Shown piece by piece: positions 1-5,873 of a DNA stretch of 7,345 nucleotides. A program made the position numbers and the translations under genes. The DNA comes from Phenylobacterium aquaticum (lineage in GTDB: Bacteria; Pseudomonadota; Alphaproteobacteria; Caulobacterales; Caulobacteraceae). The notes under the pieces were generated by a model. That model did not search any database. It was given only the letters and a program-made list of their open reading frames with translations, and was not told the DNA's origin. The stretch's first letter is position 1. Each line of letters begins with the position of its first letter. The stretch lies in the NCBI RefSeq assembly GCF_947378715.1, contig NZ_CANCLE010000176.1, positions 1 through 7,345 on the forward strand. The letters are read 5' to 3'.

Positions 1-1164
1 CTGGAGATCGACCCCCGCGCCCGCATCGCCCGGGTCCAGCCTGGCGTGCGCAACCTCGCCATCTCCGAGGCGGTGGCCGCCATGGGCCTGTTCTACGCCC
101 CCGACCCCTCGTCCCAGATCGCCTGCTCGATCGGCGGCAATGTCGCCGAGAACGCCGGCGGGGTGCACTGCCTGAAGTACGGACTGACCGTGCACAACAT
201 CCTCAAGCTTGAGATCATCACCATCGACGGCGAGCTGATGACCCTCGGCTCCGAAGCCCTGGACAGCGCGGGCTTCGACCTGATGGCCCTGATGACCGGC
301 TCGGAGGGCCTGCTGGGCATCGTCACCGAGGTGATGGTCAAGCTCACTCCTTTGCCGGAAGTCGCCCGCGTCCTGCTGGCCTGTTTCGACGATGTCGAGG
401 TCGCCGCCGGCGCGGTGGCGACCATCATGGCGGCCGGGGTGGTGCCGGCGGGTCTGGAGATGATGGACGGCCCGGCGCTGCGCGCCGCCGAGGACTTCGC
501 CCATGCCGGCTATCCGAAGTCCGCCGCCGCCATACTGCTCTGCGAGCTGGACGGCACGGCGCACGATGTCGACGAGGAGATCGCCCGGGTCACCGCGCTT
601 TTGACCAGGGCCGGCGCCTCGGAGGTGCGGCTGGCCCGCGACGAGGACGAGCGCAAGCGGTTCTGGGCCGGCCGCAAGGGCGCCTTCCCGGCCGTGGGCC
701 GCATCGCGCCCGACTATTACTGCATCGACGGCACCATTCCGCGACGGTCCCTGCCCAAGGTGCTGACCGAGATCAGCCGGCTGGCGGAAAGCCATGGCCT
801 GGCCGTCGCCAATGTCTTCCACGCCGGCGACGGCAATCTGCACCCGCTGATCCTCTATGACGCCGGCAAGCCCGGCGACATGGAGGCGGCCGAAGCCCTG
901 GGCGGGGCGATCCTGGAGCTCTGCGTCGAGGTCGGCGGCGCGATCACCGGCGAGCACGGGGTCGGCCGCGAGAAGATCAACCAGATGTGCTCCCAGTTCT
1001 CGGACGCCGAACGCGAGGCCTTCTTCGCCCTCAAGCGCGCCTTCGATCCCAGGGGCCTGCTCAATCCTGGCAAGACCATCCCCACCCTCGCCCGCTGCGC
1101 GGAATACGGCCACATGCACGTCCACGCCGGACAGGTGTCGCATCCGCATCTGGAGCGGTTCTGA
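1..1164 (+). CDS. glcD: Glycolate oxidase FAD-binding subunit GlcD (5' end missing)
   Basis: This is one FAD-containing subunit of glycolate oxidase, which oxidises glycolate to glyoxylate together with GlcE and GlcF. The frame is open from base 1, so the gene starts upstream; 387 codons are present and roughly the first 110 residues are missing compared with the usual length of about 500. Numbering from the first codon, the end of the FAD-binding (PCMH-type) domain shows SIGGNVAENAGG at 43-54 and TGSEGLLGIVTE further on. The FAD-linked oxidase C-terminal domain shows HAGDGNLH at 274-281 and GEHGVG at 317-322, then the typical FDPRGLLNPGK end. A short histidine-containing tail (GHMHVHAG, then ending LERF) resembles alphaproteobacterial GlcD. 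D-lactate dehydrogenases share this fold, but the adjacent glcE and glcF make GlcD the clear choice. The GTG at 46 lies inside the protein and is not the start. Confidence 0.95.
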   Translation: MEIDPRARIARVQPGVRNLAISEAVAAMGLFYAPDPSSQIACSIGGNVAENAGGVHCLKYGLTVHNILKLEIITIDGELMTLGSEALDSAGFDLMALMTGSEGLLGIVTEVMVKLTPLPEVARVLLACFDDVEVAAGAVATIMAAGVVPAGLEMMDGPALRAAEDFAHAGYPKSAAAILLCELDGTAHDVDEEIARVTALLTRAGASEVRLARDEDERKRFWAGRKGAFPAVGRIAPDYYCIDGTIPRRSLPKVLTEISRLAESHGLAVANVFHAGDGNLHPLILYDAGKPGDMEAAEALGGAILELCVEVGGAITGEHGVGREKINQMCSQFSDAEREAFFALKRAFDPRGLLNPGKTIPTLARCAEYGHMHVHAGQVSHPHLERF

Positions 1165-1182
1165 TGCGGGGCTCGACTTCAA

Positions 1183-1211
1183 AGCCCTCTCCGCCAAAGG
1201 GGGCGAGGGCT
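1183..1211. repeat. Intergenic hairpin between glcD and glcE
   Basis: Two 13-nt arms (1183-1195 and 1199-1211) flank a 3-nt AAA loop. The outer seven pairs are perfect (AGCCCTC with GAGGGCT), and the inner part pairs except for a T-C and a G-G mismatch. It fills most of the 67-bp gap between glcD and glcE and ends 20 nt before the glcE start. No T-run follows, so it does not look like an intrinsic terminator. It could be a dispersed intergenic repeat or an mRNA processing/stability element that adjusts the ratio of GlcD to GlcE. The pairing is seen directly; the role is inferred. Confidence 0.6.
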
Positions 1212-1231
1212 CAGCTGCGAGGTGGCGCGAC

Positions 1232-2278
1232 ATGACCGATCTCACCGCCCAGCTCGCCGACCAGGTCCGCGCCGCGACCGCCGATCGCGCACCGCTGCGT
1301 ATCGAGGGCGGCGGCACCCGGGCCTGGTTCGGTCGCCCGGTCGAGGGCCAGGCGCTGAAGGTCGCCGGCCACCGCGGCGTCATCGACTATGACCCCAGCG
1401 AACTGGTGATCACCGCCCGGGCCGGAACGCCCATGGCCGAGGTCGAAGCCCTGTTGGCGGACAACGACCAGATGCTCTGTTTCGAGCCGCCCAGCTTCGG
1501 CCTGGCCGGCACCCTGGGCGGCGCGGTCGCCACCGGCCTGTCGGGGCCTCGTCGCCCCTTCACCGGGGCCCTGCGCGACTATGTGCTGGGCGTCCGCGTC
1601 ATGGACGGCCAGGGCGAAGCGCTCAGGTTCGGCGGCACGGTGTTCAAGAACGTCGCCGGCTTCGACGCCTTCCGGCTGATGGCCGGGGCGCAAGGGTCGC
1701 TGGGCGTCCTGCTCGACGTCTCGCTGCGGGTCTTCCCCCGCCCCCGGGTCGAGCGGGCGCTCGTCTTCGACATGGCCCGCGACGCCGGCCGCAACTGGGT
1801 GGTCGAGCAGATGCGCCGTCCCCTGCCGCTGTCCGGCGCCTTCCATGATGGTCAGCGCCTGCACATCCGGCTCTCCGGCGGCGAGGCGGCGGTGACCGGC
1901 GCCGCCCGGGAATTCGGCGGCGAGGACGAGGCCCTGGACCTCTGGACCACGGTCCGCGACCTGACCCATCCGGCCTTCCAGGGCGCGCCGGTGCTCTGGC
2001 GGATCGCCCTGCCCCAGACCGCGCCCCTGCCCGAGTTCGATGGCCAGCTGGCCTGGGACTGGGCGGGCGGCGTCGCCTGGCTGAAGGCCGACGAGATCGC
2101 CCCCCAGGTCTGGGACTGGGCCAGGCGGATGGACGGCCACGCCACCCTATATCGTGGCGCGAAAGCTCAGGTGTTCCAGCCGCTTGCCCCACCGATCCTC
2201 AAGCTGCACCAAAGGATCAAGGCCGCGCTCGATCCGGCCGGCGTGTTCAATCCCGGCCGCATGTATGAGGGGCTCTGA
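1232..2278 (+). CDS. glcE: Glycolate oxidase FAD-binding subunit GlcE
   Basis: This is the second flavin-binding subunit of glycolate oxidase, paralogous to the N-terminal domain of GlcD. The ATG at 1232 gives 348 residues, close to the usual GlcE length of about 350, and has GAGG at 1219-1222 nine bases upstream. The frame is open further upstream, but that part overlaps glcD and has no homology to the family. Visible features are an N-terminal FAD_binding_4 region with PLRIEGGGTR at 21-30, DPSELVITARAGTP at 54-67, and GLAGTLGGAVATGLSGPRR at 90-108. FGGTVFKNVAGFDAFRLMAGAQGSLG follows at 133-158. The end, LDPAGVFNPGRM at 333-344, parallels the C-terminus of GlcD. It lacks the full FAD-oxidase C-terminal domain of GlcD, as normal for GlcE. 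It abuts glcF without a gap, suggesting translational coupling. Confidence 0.95.
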   Translation: MTDLTAQLADQVRAATADRAPLRIEGGGTRAWFGRPVEGQALKVAGHRGVIDYDPSELVITARAGTPMAEVEALLADNDQMLCFEPPSFGLAGTLGGAVATGLSGPRRPFTGALRDYVLGVRVMDGQGEALRFGGTVFKNVAGFDAFRLMAGAQGSLGVLLDVSLRVFPRPRVERALVFDMARDAGRNWVVEQMRRPLPLSGAFHDGQRLHIRLSGGEAAVTGAAREFGGEDEALDLWTTVRDLTHPAFQGAPVLWRIALPQTAPLPEFDGQLAWDWAGGVAWLKADEIAPQVWDWARRMDGHATLYRGAKAQVFQPLAPPILKLHQRIKAALDPAGVFNPGRMYEGL

Positions 2279-3496
2279 ATGAGGACCGTTCTCCAGGGCC
2301 CCCTCGCCGGGACCGCCGGCGGCGCCATCGCCGAACAGGCCCTGAAGGCCTGCGTCCACTGCGGCATGTGCAACGCCACCTGCCCGACCTACCAGCTGAC
2401 CGGCGACGAGCGCGACGGCCCGCGTGGCCGCATCTACATGATGAAGCAGGCCCTGGAGGGCGCTGAGCCCACCCGCCTGACCCTCGACCACCTGGACAGC
2501 TGCCTGAGCTGCCGGGCCTGCGAGACCACCTGCCCATCCGGGGTCCAGTACCACCGGCTCTATGATGTGGCCCACGCCGAGATCGCCGAGACCGTGGGGC
2601 GCTCCCCCCGCGAACACCTCCAGCGCTGGGCGATCCGCACCCTGGCCGGCTCGCCGCCCCTGTTCCGCTTGGCCGTCGCCCTGGGCCGCGCCGTCCGCTT
2701 CGCCCTGCCCGCGTCGCTGAAGTCGAAGCTGCCGCCCCGGGTCGTCCCCGGCCCGACGCCGGGCGCGGTCCATGCCCGCCGCATGCTGATGCTGGGCGGC
2801 TGCGTCCAGGCCGCCACCGCCACCCATTTCAACGCCGCCATGGCCCGCATCCTCGACCGCGTCGGCGTCAGCCTGATGGAGGCGCCCAAGGCCGGCTGCT
2901 GCGGCGCCCTGCACCTGCACCTCGACGCCGCTGAAGCCGCCCGGGCCGCCGCCCGGACCAATCTCGACGCCTGGGCGCCATTCCTCGATGCCGGCGCGGA
3001 AGCGATCCTTGTGAATTCAAGCGGCTGCGCGGCCTTCCTGAAGGACTATCCCGACCTGCTACGCGACGATCCAGCCTATGCCGACCAGGCCAGCCGCCTC
3101 GCCGCCCTGGTCCGCGATCCGGTCGAGATCCTGGCCCGCTCAGACCTCACCGCCCTCCGCGCCCCGGCCGAACCCCGCATCGCCGTGCATGAGCCCTGCA
3201 CCCTGCAGCACGGCCTGAAGCTCACCGGCCAGATCGCCAGCCTGCTGCGCAATCTCGGCTACGACCCGCAGCCCGTCGCCGACAACCACCTCTGCTGCGG
3301 CTCGGCCGGCGCCTATTCCCTGCTGCAGCCGAAACTCTCCAGCCAGCTCAAGACCAACAAGCTCGCCGCCCTCAACGCCTCGGCGCCAGCCGCCGTGTAC
3401 ACCGCCAATATCGGCTGCTGGACCCATCTCGCCTCCGGCGACGGCGCGCCCGTCCACCACTGGCTGGAAGCCGTGGACGAGGTCACCCGGCCGTAG
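2279..3496 (+). CDS. glcF: Glycolate oxidase iron-sulfur subunit GlcF
   Basis: This is the electron-transfer subunit of glycolate oxidase, which passes electrons from the GlcD/GlcE flavins towards the membrane quinone pool. Its 405 residues match the usual length. Two ferredoxin-type 4Fe-4S motifs lie near the N-terminus: C25-x2-C28-x2-C31-x3-CP and C75-x2-C78-x2-C81-x3-CP. The rest carries two cysteine-rich CCG domains: C175, C207-C208-G and C250 in the first, and C307 (HEPC), C339-C340-G and C380 in the second. All the expected cysteines are present, so the protein looks functional. The ATG begins on the base after the glcE TGA, and the glcE end (ATGAGGGGC) offers a ribosome-binding region. 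It is the last gene of the glc cluster seen here; hicAB follows immediately. Confidence 0.96.
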   Translation: MRTVLQGPLAGTAGGAIAEQALKACVHCGMCNATCPTYQLTGDERDGPRGRIYMMKQALEGAEPTRLTLDHLDSCLSCRACETTCPSGVQYHRLYDVAHAEIAETVGRSPREHLQRWAIRTLAGSPPLFRLAVALGRAVRFALPASLKSKLPPRVVPGPTPGAVHARRMLMLGGCVQAATATHFNAAMARILDRVGVSLMEAPKAGCCGALHLHLDAAEAARAAARTNLDAWAPFLDAGAEAILVNSSGCAAFLKDYPDLLRDDPAYADQASRLAALVRDPVEILARSDLTALRAPAEPRIAVHEPCTLQHGLKLTGQIASLLRNLGYDPQPVADNHLCCGSAGAYSLLQPKLSSQLKTNKLAALNASAPAAVYTANIGCWTHLASGDGAPVHHWLEAVDEVTRP

Positions 3497-3512
3497 TCAA
3501 CACATCTGTTGA
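3497..3512. promoter_or_regulatory. Palindrome 1, putative hicAB operator
   Basis: This is a perfect 16-bp inverted repeat, TCAACA-CATC-TGTTGA, starting on the first base after the glcF stop codon. Its right arm overlaps the proposed hicA -35 element (TTGATT, 3509-3514). Its half-sites differ by one base from those of the palindrome 18 bp downstream. HicB antitoxins with a C-terminal DNA-binding domain usually repress their own operon by binding such palindromes. The symmetry is observed; HicB binding is inferred. Confidence 0.6.
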
Positions 3513-3537
3513 TTTCCACACAAGTGTGGAGTAATTT
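3509..3537 (+). promoter_or_regulatory. Putative hicAB promoter
   Basis: A possible -35 TTGATT (3509-3514) and a weak -10 TAATTT (3532-3537) are separated by 17 bp. The spacer is almost exactly filled by the second palindrome, and the -35 overlaps the first. This is what an autorepressed promoter would look like. The predicted transcription start is at about 3543-3544, on or next to the hicA ATG, so the transcript could be leaderless. The -10 match is poor (3 of 6). Confidence 0.35.
3515..3530. promoter_or_regulatory. Palindrome 2, putative hicAB operator
   Basis: This is a perfect 16-bp inverted repeat with 7-bp arms and a 2-bp centre, TCCACAC-AA-GTGTGGA. It ends 12 bp before the hicA ATG. 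Together with palindrome 1 it shares a T-C-(A/C)-ACACA half-site. The GGA at the end of its right arm is also part of the only ribosome-binding-like sequence before hicA (GGAG, 3528-3531). Confidence 0.65.
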
Positions 3538-3542
3538 GCGTC

Positions 3543-3731
3543 ATGACCGCGAGCGAACGGAGACGCTGGCTGGCGAAACAAGGCTGTACTTTCGAGAGCC
3601 ATCGCGGCGGCTCCGGACATCTCACAGTTCGTCGCGGCGACAAGACCTCGCAATTGCCGATGCACGGCGCTCAGAAGGAATTGGGCGCGGGCCTGGTGAA
3701 CAAGATCAAGAGGGATCTGGGACTCAAGTGA
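3543..3731 (+). CDS. hicA: HicA family type II toxin
   Basis: This is a small 62-residue protein of the HicA mRNA interferase family, double-stranded-RNA-binding-fold toxins that cleave mRNA and block translation until neutralised by HicB. The family pattern is clear: an N-terminal helix (MTASERRRWLAKQGC), then RGGSGHLTVRRGD with the likely catalytic histidine H26, the SQLPMHG strand, and the C-terminal GLVNKIKRDLGL helix. Family members usually have GSHH or GSHx at this place; here it is GSGH. The length is normal for the family. The ATG at 3543 is the only sensible start; GGAG at 3528-3531 is 11 bp upstream. The stop overlaps the hicB start (TGATG), indicating translational coupling. The gene looks intact. 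Confidence 0.9.
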   Translation: MTASERRRWLAKQGCTFESHRGGSGHLTVRRGDKTSQLPMHGAQKELGAGLVNKIKRDLGLK

Positions 3732-4162
3732 TGGCCCATTATCGGATCGAGCTGACCCCCGACGACAACGACACGTTTCTGGTGACCACCCCGGACCTGC
3801 CAGAGGTCACGACCTTCGCCGGTACGGTCGAGGAAGCGTCAGCTGTGGCGAGCGCCGCTATTGAGGAAGCTCTGTCGGCGCGCATATCGCGCGGCGAGCG
3901 CATCCCTCCCTGGTCCGACAAGAAGGGGAAGCAGCCGGTGGCGGCGCTGTCCTCTCAGACTCTGCTGAAGCTTGGTCTCTACAACTGCCTCCGTCTGCGG
4001 GGTCTCACCCGCGCCGAACTCGCCCGGCGTCTCGACTGGCACCGCGAACAGGTGGACCGGCTATTCAGGTTGGATCACGCTTCCAAGCTCGATCAGTTGG
4101 ACGCGGCCTTCCACGCCTTGGGCGAGGAGATCCGGTTCGAGCTGTTCAGCGACGTCGCCTAG
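3731..4162 (+). CDS. hicB: HicB family antitoxin with C-terminal helix-turn-helix
   Basis: This 143-residue protein is the probable antitoxin of HicA. The N-terminal half is the HicB partial RNase-H-like fold: YRIELTPDDNDTFLVTTPDLPEV, then TTFAGTVEEASAVASAAIEEAL at 27-48, the usual P-D-L-P and T-x-E-E-A pattern. The C-terminal part (about 76-135) contains GLTRAELARRLDWHREQVDRLF, a helix-turn-helix of the Xre type, so it should bind operator DNA and repress hicAB. The frame is open upstream to about 3509, but that stretch overlaps hicA in another frame. The ATG at 3731 overlaps the hicA TGA and matches the family N-terminus. It ends four bases from the end of the convergent cyclodeaminase-family gene. 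Confidence 0.9.
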   Translation: MAHYRIELTPDDNDTFLVTTPDLPEVTTFAGTVEEASAVASAAIEEALSARISRGERIPPWSDKKGKQPVAALSSQTLLKLGLYNCLRLRGLTRAELARRLDWHREQVDRLFRLDHASKLDQLDAAFHALGEEIRFELFSDVA

Positions 4163-4166
4163 GACT

Positions 4167-5108
4167 TCACCGCGCCGGCATCAGCGCCCGCACGCTGGCC
4201 AGGTCCTGCACGATGTGGCCCAGCGACTTGTAGACAGTGATCTCCTCAGGCGTTCGCCGCCCGACCACCCGGCCCAGCAGCACCTCGCCGATCTCACCCA
4301 CGATATGGTCGTCGTCGATCAGGCCGGCGGCCTTCGCCTTCAGGAACTCGGCGCCGGCCGCCAGCACCGAGGCGCGGCTGTCGACAATGAAGCGGGAGCG
4401 GACCACCAGGTCATGGTCGACCTCGGTCGGGCCGGCATGGCTGGAGCCCACCAGATTGATGTGGGTCCCCGGCGCGATCCAGTCGCCGAACAGCACCGGC
4501 TCGGCGGCGCTGGTCACGGTGCAGATGATATCGGCGCCCTCGATGGCGCTCCGGGCGTCCAGTGCGGCGCGCACGCTGATGCCGGTCTCTGCGCTCATAT
4601 GCTCGGCGAAACGTTTCGCCCGCTCCGGCGAGCGGCCCCAGACCGTCACGGCCTCGATGGGGCGGACATGGCGGATGGCCTTCAGATGGGTCTCGGCTTG
4701 TTCGCCATAGCCCAGGATCGCCAGGCGGGTCGCCTCGGGTCGGGCCAGGGCGTCGGTGGCGACGGCGCTGGCCGCCGCCGTGCGGATCGCCGTCACCTCG
4801 CCGGCATGAGCGACGCAGGAGACCGCCCCGGTGTCCGGATCGAACAGCACCACCACCCCCTGGTGCGACTGGATCCCCTTGGCGAAGTTCTCCGGGAACA
4901 CGCTGATCAGCTTGGCGCCAAAGGCCTCGTGCTCGCCCATGGCCCCCGGCATCACCCCAAACATTCGGCCCTGCGCCAAGGGAATAATGCCGCGCAGGAG
5001 CTGGCGGGTGTCGCCGGCCGACAGCGCCTTCATGGCCTCTGCCACGATGGGGATGCAGAGCTCATAGGTCAGGCGCGCCCGCACCTCGTCTTGGTCGATC
5101 AGGATCAT
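4167..5108 (-). CDS. Ornithine cyclodeaminase/mu-crystallin family protein
   Basis: This is a 313-residue NAD(P)-dependent protein of the ornithine cyclodeaminase/mu-crystallin family. The family includes ornithine and lysine cyclodeaminases, alanine dehydrogenase and ketimine reductases; the substrate here is unknown. The N-terminal substrate domain has GAKLISVFPEN at 64-74, with K66 at the usual substrate lysine position, and HQGVVVLFDPDTG at 82-94. After EVTAIRTAAASAVATD (104-119), the Rossmann nucleotide-binding loop is ILGYGEQAETH at 131-141, and VWGRSPERA (156-164) follows its second strand. The C-terminal part has NLVGSSHAGPTEVD at 218-231 and the DDDHIVGEIGEVLLG segment. The reading frame stays open about 700 codons upstream on this strand, but that sequence is low-complexity and antisense to real genes. 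The ATG at 5108 matches the family N-terminus and sits just after a promoter-like box without a ribosome-binding site. Confidence 0.9.
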   Translation of the reverse strand: MILIDQDEVRARLTYELCIPIVAEAMKALSAGDTRQLLRGIIPLAQGRMFGVMPGAMGEHEAFGAKLISVFPENFAKGIQSHQGVVVLFDPDTGAVSCVAHAGEVTAIRTAAASAVATDALARPEATRLAILGYGEQAETHLKAIRHVRPIEAVTVWGRSPERAKRFAEHMSAETGISVRAALDARSAIEGADIICTVTSAAEPVLFGDWIAPGTHINLVGSSHAGPTEVDHDLVVRSRFIVDSRASVLAAGAEFLKAKAAGLIDDDHIVGEIGEVLLGRVVGRRTPEEITVYKSLGHIVQDLASVRALMPAR

Positions 5109-5115
5109 GCACGAA

Positions 5116-5144
5116 GCTTTAGCTGACCCCCGCTCCGGGCTAAA
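5116..5144 (-). promoter_or_regulatory. Putative leaderless promoter of the cyclodeaminase-family gene
   Basis: Read on the minus strand, GCTAAAGC (5123 down to 5116) matches 7 of 8 positions of the published Caulobacter housekeeping -10 consensus GCTANAWC. Its hexamer TAAAGC lies at 5121-5116. With a 17-bp spacer the -35 position is TTTAGC (5144-5139), a weak match. The expected transcript start is about 5109, next to the ATG at 5108, and no Shine-Dalgarno sequence is visible, so the mRNA is probably leaderless. Confidence 0.5.
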
Positions 5145-5146
5145 GC
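5118..5146 (+). promoter_or_regulatory. Putative leaderless promoter of the methyltransferase-like gene
   Basis: GCTAAAGC (5139-5146) matches 7 of 8 positions of the Caulobacter -10 consensus GCTANAWC, with the hexamer TAAAGC at 5141-5146. The -35 position with a 17-bp spacer (5118-5123, TTTAGC) is weak and coincides with the -10 region of the opposite promoter. The expected start is about 5153, one base before the ATG, and there is no Shine-Dalgarno sequence. RNA polymerase could not occupy both promoters at once. Confidence 0.5.
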
Positions 5147-5153
5147 TCGCCCC

Positions 5154-5765
5154 ATGCAACTCCCCCTCGATATCGACAGCGTCAAAGGCTTCCTGGACCC
5201 GGCGGAGGGGCTCGCCCTGCACGACGCCGCCCTGGCCATCGCCCGGCGTGGCCCGGGGCTGGAGATCGGCTCCTATTGCGGCAAGTCGGCGGTCTATCTG
5301 GGGGCCGCCTTCAAGGCGGCGGGCGGCGTCCTCTACGCCCTGGACCACCATCGGGGCTCGGAAGAAAACCAGCCGGGCTGGGAGTATTTCGACGAGAGCC
5401 TGTGGGACGCCGAGGCCGGCTCGCTGGACACCCTGCCCCACTTCCGCACCACCCTGCGCCGCGCCGATCTGGAGGACACCGTGGTCCCGATCGTCGGCCG
5501 CTCCATCCCCATCGCCCGGGCCTGGGCGACCCCGCTCAGCTTCGTCTTCATCGACGGCGGCCACACCATGGAGGCGGCGCTGGGCGACTATCGCGGCTGG
5601 ACGCCCCACCTGATCCAGGGCGGAACCCTGGCCATCCACGACGTCTTTCCCGACCCCGCCGACGGCGGCCGCCCGCCCTTCGAGATCTACCAGAGGGCGC
5701 TGGCCTCGGATCAATACGAGGAACTGACGGCGGTGAAGAGCCTGAGGATCCTGAGGAAGCTCTGA
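5154..5765 (+). CDS. Class I SAM-dependent methyltransferase-like protein
   Basis: This 203-residue cytoplasmic protein has the pattern of Methyltransf_24-type Rossmann methyltransferases; its substrate is not recognisable. Motif I, the SAM-binding loop, is GLEIGSYCGKSAVYLG at 35-50. A strand ending in an acidic residue is YALDHH at 61-66. The later strand LSFVFIDGGHTMEAALGDYRGW at 128-149 carries the family's typical FIDGGH, and GGTLAIHDVFPDP at 156-168 follows. No signal peptide or membrane segment is seen. The ATG at 5154 fits motif I being near residue 35 and follows a promoter-like box by 6 nt, so the gene is probably translated from a leaderless mRNA. It is divergent from the cyclodeaminase-family gene and 108 bp upstream of the MraY-like gene. 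Sugar or small-molecule methylation is possible, but nothing in the sequence decides it. Confidence 0.8.
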   Translation: MQLPLDIDSVKGFLDPAEGLALHDAALAIARRGPGLEIGSYCGKSAVYLGAAFKAAGGVLYALDHHRGSEENQPGWEYFDESLWDAEAGSLDTLPHFRTTLRRADLEDTVVPIVGRSIPIARAWATPLSFVFIDGGHTMEAALGDYRGWTPHLIQGGTLAIHDVFPDPADGGRPPFEIYQRALASDQYEELTAVKSLRILRKL

Positions 5766-5790
5766 GTCCGGGCGCCGCAGCCCCTCGGAC
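5766..5790 (+). other. GC-rich hairpin after the methyltransferase-like gene
   Basis: GTCCG (5766-5770) directly after the stop codon pairs with CGGAC (5786-5790); a G-T and a G-C pair can extend the stem inward. A competing pairing is GGGC (5770-5773) with GCCC (5780-5783). No T-run follows, so it is at best a weak or factor-dependent terminator. Confidence 0.25.
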
Positions 5791-5873
5791 CCGCCCTCGC
5801 CCGACCGCGCGAACTCATCTAAGATATTCCATCCGCCACATGCGCCCGTCCGGGCCAGATCCCAGGAGCTCCG

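Larger units (their letters stand above)
5115..5147. repeat. Inverted repeat centred between divergent start codons
   Basis: Two perfect 9-bp arms, AGCTTTAGC (5115-5123) and GCTAAAGCT (5139-5147), are separated by 15 bp. The centre (5131) is exactly midway between the two divergent start codons (5108 and 5154), and each arm is followed by 6 nt before its ATG. The arms are best explained as the two -10 boxes. A regulator binding site is the alternative. Confidence 0.75.

Noticed and set aside
857..1231. N-terminal extension of the glcE frame
   Set aside because: It overlaps the conserved end of glcD, shows only S/P/R-rich sequence, and the ATG at 1232 has a good ribosome-binding site and gives the normal GlcE length.
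1211..2961. Several long minus-strand frames opposite glcE and glcF
   Set aside because: They encode G/A/R/Q-rich sequence without motifs, while the + strand carries clear GlcE and GlcF motifs throughout.
3497..3530. The double palindrome as an intrinsic terminator for glcF
   Set aside because: The arms are short and neither stem is followed by a T-run, so promoter/operator function explains it better.
3509..3730. N-terminal extension of the hicB frame
   Set aside because: It runs through the palindromes and hicA in another frame. The TGATG overlap at 3729-3733 is typical for hicA-hicB, and the HicB family N-terminus begins at 3731.
3972..5126. A + strand frame of 384 codons opposite the cyclodeaminase-family gene
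   Set aside because: It is an antisense shadow without domain signals and conflicts with hicB and with the clear Rossmann motif on the minus strand.
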